Shown: positions 1 through 7,736 of the stretch, in pieces | Numbering within the stretch: the first letter of the stretch is position 1 | Layout: the number at the start of each line of letters is the position of its first letter | From: Gemella massiliensis | Lineage (GTDB): Bacteria; Bacillota; Bacilli; Staphylococcales; Gemellaceae | DNA: 64,000 nt | Reading direction: 5' to 3' | Assembly (NCBI RefSeq): GCF_900120125.1 | Contig: NZ_LT635546.1 | Span: 650,390 to 714,389 of the forward strand | Notes under the pieces: generated by a model | What the model saw: only the letters and a program-made list of their open reading frames with translations | Databases searched by the model: none | What the model was told of the DNA's origin: nothing | Made by a program: the position numbers and the translations under genes

Positions 1-2
1 CC

Positions 3-521
3 ACAACCGGTTTTACCTATAATAACTTTGATATATGGCCAACATTTTCTAAAATGATTATATTACTTTTAATGATTGTCGGCGGATGCGCCGGTGGAAC
101 TGCCGGCGGAATAAAAATTCCTCGTTTTATATTTTTTGTTAAAAATGCAAAAAACTCAATCAGCAAAGCATTAAGTCCTAAAAAAATAATTTCAATTAAA
201 ATTGACGGAAAAATAATAAAGGACACTAACCCATTAGCAAACTATTTATTACTTTATAGTTTTATTTTTGTATTCTTATTACTAATTACCAGTATTCAAA
301 TAAACGATTTTCAGGATGCTGTTTCTTTAGTAGTAACCACTATAAGTAATGCCGGACCTGCATTTAATAACTACGGTCCGTTAAATAATTTTTCTTCTGT
401 ACCATATTTTACTAAAATTGTTTTATCAATTTCAATGCTTTTAGGAAGGCTTGAACTTATACCGTTAATTGTACTGTTTTCTTCTAAAACATGGAGAAAA
501 CGCCATACTATTAAAAAATAA
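3..521 (+). CDS. TrkH/KtrB-family potassium transporter, C-terminal part
   Basis: This is the 3' end of an integral membrane K+ uptake subunit; the reading frame is open from base 3 and the start lies left of the window. Visible are the P-loop remnant TTGF (first codons), the next filter loop GGCAGGTAGG (about residues 28-37 of the fragment), two hydrophobic helices and the family's typical ending LGRLELIPLIVLF followed by a basic tail. In the family this subunit forms the channel-like pore and works with a cytoplasmic nucleotide-binding TrkA/KtrA protein, which is not in the window. It converges with the next gene across a shared terminator. The fold is certain; Trk versus Ktr is not decided by this fragment. 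Confidence 0.9.
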   Translation, partial: TTGFTYNNFDIWPTFSKMIILLLMIVGGCAGGTAGGIKIPRFIFFVKNAKNSISKALSPKKIISIKIDGKIIKDTNPLANYLLLYSFIFVFLLLITSIQINDFQDAVSLVVTTISNAGPAFNNYGPLNNFSSVPYFTKIVLSISMLLGRLELIPLIVLFSSKTWRKRHTIKK

Positions 522-525
522 TATA

Positions 526-569
526 AAAAGATGAAATTCATGAGTTTCTACTTATAAATTTCATCTTTT
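526..569. terminator. Bidirectional terminator after the K+ transporter gene
   Basis: A 13-bp inverted repeat (526-538 with 557-569; AAAAGATGAAATT arm) has A/T runs on both sides, so it can serve both converging genes. It overlaps the last codons of the leftward gene ending at 548. Confidence 0.8.
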
Positions 570-874
570 ATTATTGTTACTATATTTTCTATCTCATCAT
601 TTATTTTTTCATCCAATTCTTTTTTTGTTATAAGATTATCATTATGCGCTTCTGAATACCCCAATATGACTGATAATGAATTTTTTACTTTGTGGAGCAT
701 AATTTTTTTCTTTTGTTCATTTTTATCAAGTTCAGTAGTTTTTAAATAAATTACCACTATATTAATTATTATTAAAATTGAAAGAACAATGTAAAAATAA
801 CTATTATAATAAGAAGCCACTAACGTTAAAATTATAAGAATATTAATTATAAAAAGGCTAATCATATTTTTCAT
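548..874 (-). CDS. Small membrane protein with a histidine-kinase-like dimerisation helix
   Basis: This 108-residue protein has two hydrophobic segments (about residues 4-22 and 26-44), then a charged helix containing LHKVKNSLSVILGYSEA (about 60-76). That segment resembles the H-box of sensor kinases (HELKTPLTxILGYSE) or the Spo0B-type phosphotransfer helix. No ATP-binding HATPase domain follows and the protein ends about 30 residues later. It overlaps rsmI by 17 bases and is probably co-transcribed with it. The H-box resemblance is seen directly; a phosphotransfer or kinase-partner role is inference. It could be a decayed sensor kinase or a small membrane protein whose helix matches by chance. 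Confidence 0.55.
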   Translation of the reverse strand: MKNMISLFIINILIILTLVASYYNSYFYIVLSILIIINIVVIYLKTTELDKNEQKKKIMLHKVKNSLSVILGYSEAHNDNLITKKELDEKINDEIENIVTIIKDEIYK

Positions 875-1691
875 GGTATAAGTTATACACCTCTTTTTTA
901 TTTATATTAAATTCTTTTGCAGTATTTTTTATCGCTTCAGATTTTTTTTCTCCATTTTTTACTTTATTATAAATAATATCTACTAAATTTTCTAAATTAA
1001 TTTCTTTTAATTCTTCTTTTTTGTTTGGAGATATTATTATAACAAACTCTCCTTTAGTTTTTATTTCACTATTTTTAAGCATAATAAGGATTTCTTTTGC
1101 CGATTTTGTTTCTATTTGTTCAAACACTTTAGTTAATTCTCTTACTATTGAAATTTCTCTTAATTCATCAAGAGCAACTATAGTTTCTATCAAATTAATT
1201 ATTCTGTGAGGAGATTCATATACTATTCCTGTTGTTCTGCTTTTTAAAATAGAATTTAATTTTTCTTTTAATTCTTTGTTTTTTCGTGGTAAAAAACCAT
1301 AAAAAGTATAATTGTAAGACTCTAATCCACTGGATATTAATGCTGTAAGTCCTGCATTAGCACCGGGGAGTGCTACAACCTTTAAGTCTAATTCTCTAAC
1401 TTTTTTTACCAGTATATACCCCGGATCTGAAATACAGGGCATTCCTGCATCAGTAACTAATGCAACACTTTTTTTATCTTTAAGATATTCAACTATTTTC
1501 TCACTCATTTTATCTTCATTATGTTCACGATAACTAATTAATTTTTTACTTAATATTTTATAATGAGTTAATAGCTTTTGCGTATTTCTAGTATCTTCAC
1601 AAGCTATAATATCCACTTCTTTCAATACCTTTAATGCTCTTAAAGTTATATCTTCAAGGTTTCCTATTGGTGTTGGTACTAAATACAGCAT
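858..1691 (-). CDS. rsmI: 16S rRNA (cytidine-1402-2'-O)-methyltransferase
   Basis: RsmI 2'-O-methylates C1402 in the decoding centre of 16S rRNA using S-adenosylmethionine. The 277-residue product is full length and shows the family N-terminus PTPIGNLEDITLRA (6-19), the CEDTRNT motif (31-37), and a tetrapyrrole-methylase fold with TDAGMPCISDPG (about 80-91) and the ALPGANAGLTALISSG loop. It lies in the conserved Bacilli block tmk-holB-yabB-yazA-rsmI. Its start overlaps the end of the GIY-YIG gene by 38 bases, and its end overlaps the small membrane protein gene. Confidence 0.95.
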   Translation of the reverse strand: MLYLVPTPIGNLEDITLRALKVLKEVDIIACEDTRNTQKLLTHYKILSKKLISYREHNEDKMSEKIVEYLKDKKSVALVTDAGMPCISDPGYILVKKVRELDLKVVALPGANAGLTALISSGLESYNYTFYGFLPRKNKELKEKLNSILKSRTTGIVYESPHRIINLIETIVALDELREISIVRELTKVFEQIETKSAKEILIMLKNSEIKTKGEFVIIISPNKKEELKEINLENLVDIIYNKVKNGEKKSEAIKNTAKEFNINKKEVYNLYHEKYD

Positions 1692-2004
1692 TATTTTTCT
1701 CCTTTAGTTTAGCATTAATTTCTTTTATATAATTTTTCTTTTCTTGTGTTAAATTTTCTTGAATATATGCTAATTTATTTTCTTTTTTTAATTGTTTAAA
1801 AGCATATTCTCTTTTTATCGCTTCACTTTTTGTCAAAAATTCTTCATAATATTTCAGTATAACCGGTACCCTAGATTTTGTGTATTTTGCACCTTTTTTT
1901 GCATTATGTACTTCTAATCTTCTTAGTATATTCGTGGTATACCCGACATACAATGTATCATCAGAACATTTTACAACATACATAAAACTTTTAGTCAATA
2001 CCAT
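1654..2004 (-). CDS. GIY-YIG nuclease-superfamily protein (YazA/UPF0213 type)
   Basis: A 116-residue protein whose first half is a compact GIY-YIG domain: FMYVVKC (7-13), LYVGYTTN (18-25), the arginine helix RRLEVHN, then the KGAKYTKSR stretch. Members of this small-protein group have no established cellular role. The C-terminal 25 residues are basic and non-conserved. It is one of the few genes here that stop with TGA. It overlaps both neighbours (14 bases with the yabB-like gene, 38 with rsmI), so translational coupling is likely. Confidence 0.85.
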   Translation of the reverse strand: MVLTKSFMYVVKCSDDTLYVGYTTNILRRLEVHNAKKGAKYTKSRVPVILKYYEEFLTKSEAIKREYAFKQLKKENKLAYIQENLTQEKKNYIKEINAKLKEKNNAVFSTNTNRKP

Positions 2005-2722
2005 ACACCTTCTTCATCTCGTTAGTATACGTCCCATCTTCGTTATAAATATATAAAGGCTGCTCCACTTTTATATCATTTACAGCTGATATACTACCTT
2101 CTACTAAAACCATTTTACTTCCTTCACTGGATTTCTTACTGTAAACAAACCTTATCCTTTTAATAGAAAGCCCAACTTTTGAACATTCAGATATTATATC
2201 GGCAATTCTGTAAGTTCTATGAACCAGACTAAATTTCCCGTTTTGCTTTAATAAATATTTAATAGCAGCAACAACATCTGCTAAATTACACAGTAATTCA
2301 TGGCGAGAAATATTATGATTAAATCTTTCACGTTTTTTCGGCATAATTTCAACCGGAAAATATGGCGGATTGCATAAAACATAATCAAATGATGATGGAT
2401 TATACAGTGATTTCACCTCTTTTATATCACCGTTTTGAACATGAATATTTGTTAAATTATTATATTCTAAACTTTTCTTAGTAAGTTCAACCAAATCCTT
2501 CTGTATCTCCAACATTTCTATACAAGCTCTACTTCGTTCACGTAAAATAATGGAAATACCACCGTTCCCACTACAAAGTTCTATAATATTTTTCTTTTCG
2601 CTAAGTGGTACGTTGGAAAAATAAGGGAGTAAAAATGAATCTGTTGACATACTGTAATAATCTTTTTTCTGAAAAATTTTAAAATTTTTTGAAACACTGT
2701 CCAATCTTAAATTTTCTTCCAT
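1991..2722 (-). CDS. tRNA1(Val) (adenine-N6)-methyltransferase-like protein (YabB/TrmN6 family)
   Basis: A class I SAM-dependent methyltransferase of 243 residues. The SAM-binding motif ELCSGNGG is at 48-55 and the amino-methylating catalytic motif NPPY at 118-121, which in N6-adenine/N5-glutamine methylases positions the target nitrogen. The family methylates A37 of tRNA-Val in E. coli; substrate identity here is inferred. The gene sits between holB (one base apart) and the GIY-YIG gene, as yabB does in Bacillus. Confidence 0.85.
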   Translation of the reverse strand: MEENLRLDSVSKNFKIFQKKDYYSMSTDSFLLPYFSNVPLSEKKNIIELCSGNGGISIILRERSRACIEMLEIQKDLVELTKKSLEYNNLTNIHVQNGDIKEVKSLYNPSSFDYVLCNPPYFPVEIMPKKRERFNHNISRHELLCNLADVVAAIKYLLKQNGKFSLVHRTYRIADIISECSKVGLSIKRIRFVYSKKSSEGSKMVLVEGSISAVNDIKVEQPLYIYNEDGTYTNEMKKVYGID

Positions 2723-2723
2723 A

Positions 2724-3569
2724 CTACCCTCTATATAATAATTCTATTTTTTGATTGTTTAATAGCAGAGAAAAAAGGAATTTTTCTAAAACCAACATAG
2801 CTGAAACATTTAAACTTATGTCGGCTTTTGCCTGCAAAACACTTTCTTGAATTTTGCCAATATTCTTTATATCTTCTTCTATCGTCATCTGCGGATATAA
2901 ATTACTGATGAAAATTGATAAAAAATCAAAAAAGTTAGAAATTTCATCTTTTGTTTTAAATTTCTCTAACATATATAGATTAGCTAAATGCCTATTTTTC
3001 TTATACTTCAATATAAACGTATTTAATATATTTTCGAACTCAGAAAAATTATTATTTTCCTGTTCGCAAGATCCAACAAGGCGAATATGCTGACAACGTG
3101 ATGTAATAGTTGGTAAAACTGCACTAAGATTTTTGCAACTAAGTATTGCTATAATATTTTCTTCCGGTTCTTCTAAAAATTTTAAAATACTATTTGCGGC
3201 TTGCGGACTCATTTTTTCAATATCTTTTATCCAATATACTTTTTTACCGTAAAAAGATTTTATTGCTAATTCTGATTTTAGTTTTTGAATTTCTTCTTTT
3301 TTTATTGTAGATTCTTCACTATTTATTTTATAAAAATCAATATAATTACCATTATCGATACTTCTACAATTTCTACAATTTTCACAACTATAAAAATTTT
3401 TTTCATTATTATTCAAACAAAAAATTGCTTTAACAAACTGAATAACGAATTTATCAGAATATAAACTATCCTTGCCTATAACAAGATAGGCATGGGATAG
3501 TTTATTATTTTTTAAAGCATTTTCTACTGATTTTAATGAAATAGCATCTTTTTTAAATATTTTCATCAT
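2724..3569 (-). CDS. holB: DNA polymerase III delta' subunit
   Basis: The clamp-loader delta' subunit, 281 residues, with an AAA+ fold. Visible are the N-terminal LSHAYLVIG strand, a cysteine cluster CENCRNC (about 63-69) typical of the zinc module, ANSILKFLEEP (sensor region) and the SRC arginine-finger motif in ITSRCQHIRL. It is somewhat shorter than the Bacillus protein (about 330). The first ATG of an ATGATG pair is taken because GAAGGA precedes it by 7 nt. It overlaps the end of tmk by 17 bases. The Bacillus genes normally nearby (yaaQ, yaaR, ricT/yaaT, yabA) are absent from this block. Confidence 0.93.
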   Translation of the reverse strand: MMKIFKKDAISLKSVENALKNNKLSHAYLVIGKDSLYSDKFVIQFVKAIFCLNNNEKNFYSCENCRNCRSIDNGNYIDFYKINSEESTIKKEEIQKLKSELAIKSFYGKKVYWIKDIEKMSPQAANSILKFLEEPEENIIAILSCKNLSAVLPTITSRCQHIRLVGSCEQENNNFSEFENILNTFILKYKKNRHLANLYMLEKFKTKDEISNFFDFLSIFISNLYPQMTIEEDIKNIGKIQESVLQAKADISLNVSAMLVLEKFLFSLLLNNQKIELLYRG

Positions 3570-4182
3570 TTAAAAATCCTTCTACTACTTCTAACGCCTC
3601 TTTTTCTACAATATTGTAAGGCTTATTAGCGTCTATAGTTTTTATCCTTTTATTATACTCTAACGAAAGTTCATCATAACCTTGTTTTACTCGTTCATAA
3701 AATGAAAATTCTTCCAAATCCATACGATTATTATTATCTCTATTTTTTGTTCGATTTAAACCTATTTTTACATCTACACTGAAATATATAGTCAAATCCG
3801 GTTCTAAACCATCTGTTGTATACTTATTTATATTTATTATATCGCTCTTTTCTAGTCCTCGACCGTAAGATTGATACGCAATGGAACTATCTACAAATCG
3901 GTCACAAATAACTATATACCCTTTTTCAATATACGGTATTATCTTATTTATAATATGATCACGACGACTCGCACAAAATAGCAAACTTTCTGTTTTAGCA
4001 TCTATTCGATTATTACTGTCAAATAATAATTCTCTTACTTTTTCACTAAACTCTGTACCACCGGGTTCCCTGGTTAAGATAACTTTATATCCTTTATTCA
4101 CTAAGTATTTCGTTATAAATTGTAAAAAAGTAGTTTTCCCGGAACCATCTGTTCCCTCTACCGTTATGAATTTTCCTTTCAT
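3553..4182 (-). CDS. tmk: Thymidylate kinase
   Basis: Phosphorylates dTMP to dTDP in dTTP synthesis. The 209-residue product is complete: P-loop GTDGSGKT (10-17), the DR motif in VICDRFVDSSIAYQS (about 91-105), and a lid segment rich in Arg/Asn (LNRTKNRDNNNR). The TREPGGTEFSEKVR region is the family's dTMP-binding loop. It is first of the leftward tmk-holB-yabB-yazA-rsmI set; the aminotransferase gene ends 14 bases before it. Confidence 0.97.
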   Translation of the reverse strand: MKGKFITVEGTDGSGKTTFLQFITKYLVNKGYKVILTREPGGTEFSEKVRELLFDSNNRIDAKTESLLFCASRRDHIINKIIPYIEKGYIVICDRFVDSSIAYQSYGRGLEKSDIININKYTTDGLEPDLTIYFSVDVKIGLNRTKNRDNNNRMDLEEFSFYERVKQGYDELSLEYNKRIKTIDANKPYNIVEKEALEVVEGFLNDENI

Positions 4183-4195
4183 TAATTGTACCTTT

Positions 4196-5374
4196 CTATT
4201 TATTAATAAATTTTGTTATTCTCTCTACAGCTTCTTTTATATTTTCAATACTTGTTGCATAACTTATTCTAAAATAATCATTATATGCCGAACCGAATGC
4301 AGTCCCCGGGATTACACCAACTTTGGCTTCTTTCGCTAACAACTTACAAAAATCCATTGCACCTAAACTACTATATTGTTCAGGGATTTTTGCAAAAATA
4401 TAAAATGCACCCTCTATTTCCGGAATTTCAAATCCTAATTCACGAAGTTTTGGAACCATATAATCTTTTCTTTCACGATAAGTTTCTATCATGTGTTGAT
4501 TATATTTTTCCACCTCTTCATTTTCCAATGCCTCTACTGCTGCATCTTGAATAAATGTCGCTGCCCCTGATACGGTAAATAAATGGAAAACACCGATTTT
4601 TTTAATCATTGCCTCCGGCGCTGCAATAAAACCTACACGCCACCCTGTCATAGCATGTGATTTTGATAATCCACTGATTAATACCGTTTGCTCCGGAATA
4701 AATGTAGCTAATGAAGTATGTTTATAGTCATATGTTATATCTCCATAAATTTCATCACTCACTACAAAAATATCATATTTTTTCAAAACATCCGCTATAG
4801 CTTCAACTTCATCTCTAGTATAAGATACACCGCTTGGGTTATTCGGATAGTTAATTAATAAAGCTTTAGCATTAGGATTTTCTGATAAAACTTTATCCAA
4901 TTGTTTCGGTGTCAGCTTAAATCCATTATCAACAGTATCTATGAATTTAATATTACATTTATTTAAAATACCTACACCTTCATAAGCAGAAAAATATGGC
5001 GTTACAATTAAAATAGTATCTCCCTCATTAGTTATCGCAGATATTGTATGTTCTATAGCTGCAGATGCCCCTATCGTAACAATAACTTCATCAGGTAAAT
5101 AGTTCAATCCGAATTTATTTTTTAAATTTTTTGCCCATGCAGTTCTTAGTTCTACAATACCGTTATTTACAGAATAATGTGTTCTATTATTATCTAAAGC
5201 ATTTTTTGCAGCTTCTTTAACTTCTTCTGCGGTATTAAAATCCGGCTCCCCTAACGTCAATTTTATAATACCGTCTATTGTTGAAGCAAATCTGTCAAAC
5301 TCCCTTATCGGAGATCCTGTTAAATTCGCAAGTGATGTATTAAACTTATTTTCTAATGACTTTTTTATTTCCAT
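4196..5374 (-). CDS. PLP-dependent class I/II aminotransferase (PatA/aromatic type)
   Basis: A fold-type I aminotransferase of 392 residues. PLP contacts are seen in YPNNPSG (176-182), SDEIY (206-210) and SGLSKSHAMTGWR, with Lys238 the Schiff-base lysine; the carboxylate-binding Arg lies in YFRISYAT near the C-terminus. Such enzymes in lactic bacteria and bacilli are annotated as aromatic aminotransferase or N-acetyl-LL-diaminopimelate aminotransferase; sequence alone does not choose. It is divergent from ilvE, another aminotransferase, and runs toward tmk with a 13-base gap. Confidence 0.88.
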   Translation of the reverse strand: MEIKKSLENKFNTSLANLTGSPIREFDRFASTIDGIIKLTLGEPDFNTAEEVKEAAKNALDNNRTHYSVNNGIVELRTAWAKNLKNKFGLNYLPDEVIVTIGASAAIEHTISAITNEGDTILIVTPYFSAYEGVGILNKCNIKFIDTVDNGFKLTPKQLDKVLSENPNAKALLINYPNNPSGVSYTRDEVEAIADVLKKYDIFVVSDEIYGDITYDYKHTSLATFIPEQTVLISGLSKSHAMTGWRVGFIAAPEAMIKKIGVFHLFTVSGAATFIQDAAVEALENEEVEKYNQHMIETYRERKDYMVPKLRELGFEIPEIEGAFYIFAKIPEQYSSLGAMDFCKLLAKEAKVGVIPGTAFGSAYNDYFRISYATSIENIKEAVERITKFINK

Positions 5375-5559
5375 AATTTCTTACCTCTCTCCATGTTTTA
5401 TACTATTCATTTTAACACATTTCATAGAAAATTAAAATTCAAATAATATCCTATACTAAAATAATTTTTGTAAAATTTTTAGTTTAGAATACAACTTTAT
5501 ATTTAATACTTAAAAAAATCTCAACCCACTTTTAATATTCAGAAAATTTAAAAAAACTA

Positions 5560-5588
5560 TTGCAATATTTTTTCATTAGTATTATAAT
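5560..5588 (+). promoter_or_regulatory. Sigma-A promoter of ilvE
   Basis: TTGCAA (5560-5565), a 17-bp spacer and TATAAT (5583-5588), 63 bases upstream of the ilvE start. Confidence 0.75.
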
Positions 5589-5650
5589 GATAGAAAATAA
5601 GTAATTATTTATTATTTTTTAAAACATATAACATACGAAGGAGTAATTTT

Positions 5651-6730
5651 ATGAACAAATTAACAGTAAAAGATATTGAATTAAATCTTACTAGCCATCC
5701 AAAAGAAAAAACACCTGATGATAAACTAGGCTTCGGGCAAGTTTTTACCGACCATATGTTTGTAATGGATTGGGACACGAAACGTGGTTGGCATAATCCT
5801 AAAATCGTCCCCTATGGACCGCTAGCTATCTCACCTGCACTAAATACTTTACACTATGGTCAAAGCATCTTCGAAGGTATGAAAGCATATATTGCAAATG
5901 GTGAACCGGTATTATTTAGACCTGAAGAAAACTTCAAACGCCTTAATAATTCTGCCGATCGTATCGCCCTACCGAAACTTGATGAAGAATTTGCCTTAGC
6001 CGCTTTAAAAAAATTATTGCAAATTGATAAAGAATGGATTCCTAAATCAGAAGGAACATCTCTTTATATCAGACCACTTATGTTTGGTGCCGAAGAAGCG
6101 TTAGGCGTTCACCCTAATAATAAAGTAAAATTCATTATTATGCTGTCGCCGTCAGGAAGTTACTTTAAATCCGGCTTACAACCAAATAAAATCTTCGTAG
6201 AAAATGAATATGTTCGTGCAGTTCGTGGTGGTTTCGGCTTTGCAAAAACTGCAGGAAACTATGCCGGTTCATTAAAAGGGCAGGCAAAAGCACAAAAACT
6301 CGGATATTCTCAATCATTGTGGTTAGATGGTGTTGAGCAAAAATACATTGAAGAAGGTGGGGCGATGAACATCTTTTTCAAAATTGACGGTAAATTTATT
6401 ACACCTGAACTAAATGGTTCTATTTTACCGGGTATTACTCGTGATTCAGTGATTAAATTATTACGTTCTTTAGGTGAAACTGTTGAAGAAAGAAAACTTG
6501 CACTAACAGAAGTATATGAGGCATATGATAACGGAAAACTTGAAGAAGTATTTTTATCTGGGACAGCAGCAGTTATTGCGCCCGTTGGAGAACTGTTTGA
6601 CGGTACCAAAAAATTAGAGATAACCACTGAAGCCGGTGAATGGACTACTAAAGTTTATGAACAATTAACAGGTATTCAGCTTGGAAAAGTAGAAGATACT
6701 TTCGGTTGGGTTACTAAAGTAGAAGAATAA
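5651..6730 (+). CDS. ilvE: Branched-chain amino-acid aminotransferase
   Basis: Interconverts Leu/Ile/Val and their 2-oxo acids. This is a fold-type IV PLP enzyme of 359 residues (usual size for the type II BCAT group). The PLP lysine is Lys199 in GFGFAKTAGNYAGSL; other family marks are LHYGQSIFEGMKAY (67-80), RPLMFGAEEALGV (141-153) and the LPGITRDSVIKL loop (about 265-276). GAAGGAG precedes the ATG. It is a single-gene unit with its own promoter and terminator. A BrnQ transporter lies 1 kb away on the other strand, consistent with branched-chain amino-acid uptake and use. Confidence 0.96.
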   Translation: MNKLTVKDIELNLTSHPKEKTPDDKLGFGQVFTDHMFVMDWDTKRGWHNPKIVPYGPLAISPALNTLHYGQSIFEGMKAYIANGEPVLFRPEENFKRLNNSADRIALPKLDEEFALAALKKLLQIDKEWIPKSEGTSLYIRPLMFGAEEALGVHPNNKVKFIIMLSPSGSYFKSGLQPNKIFVENEYVRAVRGGFGFAKTAGNYAGSLKGQAKAQKLGYSQSLWLDGVEQKYIEEGGAMNIFFKIDGKFITPELNGSILPGITRDSVIKLLRSLGETVEERKLALTEVYEAYDNGKLEEVFLSGTAAVIAPVGELFDGTKKLEITTEAGEWTTKVYEQLTGIQLGKVEDTFGWVTKVEE

Positions 6731-6736
6731 AGTATT

Positions 6737-6771
6737 AAAGAAGGAAACTAAAACAACTAGTTTCCTTCTTT
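6737..6771. terminator. Bidirectional terminator between ilvE and the formate/nitrite channel gene
   Basis: A perfect 14-bp stem (6737-6750 with 6758-6771), 7-nt loop, followed by TATTTTTAT; A-rich on the left for the leftward gene. Confidence 0.85.
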
Positions 6772-6804
6772 ATTTTTATAGCTTTGTCTATTATTTTAAA
6801 AATT

Positions 6805-7599
6805 TTAATTTGTTTTTTTCTTATATGCTAATGTGTAAAGTCCTGCTACTAAAATTGCTCCACCTAGAAAATTCCCTAAGAAAATAACTCCCATATTTTC
6901 GGCAAACTGTGCAAATGTAATATTTGCACCACCAAACATTGCAGCCGGTATTACAAACATGTTAGCAACGACGTGCTGAAACCCAACAGCTACGAAAGTC
7001 ATTATTGGAAACCATGTTCCAAGTATTTTCCCACTGACATCTTTAGCACAGAATGATAACCATGCACCCATTCCAACTAACCAGTTACAACCAACACCTG
7101 AAAATATACCTTGCCAAAATGTTGAATTAATTTTTGCTTCTGCTGTGACTAACGTTTTTTCAAAAATTACCCCTTCGGTAAGTCCGGTAACATGTCCTAA
7201 AAAATACGCAACGAAGATTGCTCCTACTAAATTAGCAAGTGTTATTATAATTAAATTTTTCACAAAAAGTTTTAAACTTACTTTTTTATTAAAAAATGCC
7301 AATGTCACCGCCATCATATTACTGGTAATCAATTCTCCACCACCAACCAGAATACAAATAAGTCCAATTGGAAAAACAGCAGCACCTAATAAAACACCTA
7401 ATCCCGCCCATTCATGGGGTATAGAACCGGCTATTCTAAGATAAGCTAAATATCCCACCGAGATAAATGCTCCACCTAAAAACCCTAAACTTAGCATATA
7501 TTTTAGGCTACCGTTGGCTTTCATAACTCCTTTTTTACTAGTGTATTCGTATAATTCCTGTGGCTCTAAATAAGCCTTTGTGTGCATAGCTTCTGCCAT
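6805..7599 (-). CDS. Formate/nitrite transporter (FocA/NirC family)
   Basis: A 264-residue membrane channel subunit of the FNT family, which form pentamers moving small monovalent anions such as formate or nitrite. There are about six hydrophobic segments, with the family's GGELITSNMM (about 86-95) and the second-repeat counterpart GVGCNWLVGMGAW (about 168-180). AGGAG lies 9 bases before the ATG. In a fermentative host formate export is the likely role; pyruvate formate-lyase is not in the window, so the substrate is inferred. Confidence 0.9.
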   Translation of the reverse strand: MAEAMHTKAYLEPQELYEYTSKKGVMKANGSLKYMLSLGFLGGAFISVGYLAYLRIAGSIPHEWAGLGVLLGAAVFPIGLICILVGGGELITSNMMAVTLAFFNKKVSLKLFVKNLIIITLANLVGAIFVAYFLGHVTGLTEGVIFEKTLVTAEAKINSTFWQGIFSGVGCNWLVGMGAWLSFCAKDVSGKILGTWFPIMTFVAVGFQHVVANMFVIPAAMFGGANITFAQFAENMGVIFLGNFLGGAILVAGLYTLAYKKKTN

Positions 7600-7632
7600 A
7601 ATTATTTTTCTCCTTATTTTTTAACTATAGCC

Positions 7633-7661
7633 ATTATACAACATTAAAGTAGTTTTTTCAA
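7633..7661 (-). promoter_or_regulatory. Sigma-A promoter of the formate/nitrite channel gene
   Basis: On the minus strand TTGAAA (7661-7656), 17-bp spacer, TATAAT (7638-7633), about 34 bases upstream of the start codon. Confidence 0.75.
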
Positions 7662-7690
7662 TCTGTTTTATAATAAGTTATTAAAACAAT

Positions 7691-7733
7691 AAAAGATAAT
7701 CTAAAATTCAATTTCAACTTTAGATTATCTTTT
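7691..7733 (-). terminator. Terminator of brnQ
   Basis: A 15-bp perfect stem (7691-7705 with 7719-7733), 13-nt loop, 3 bases after the brnQ stop codon. Confidence 0.8.
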
Positions 7734-7736
7734 TTA

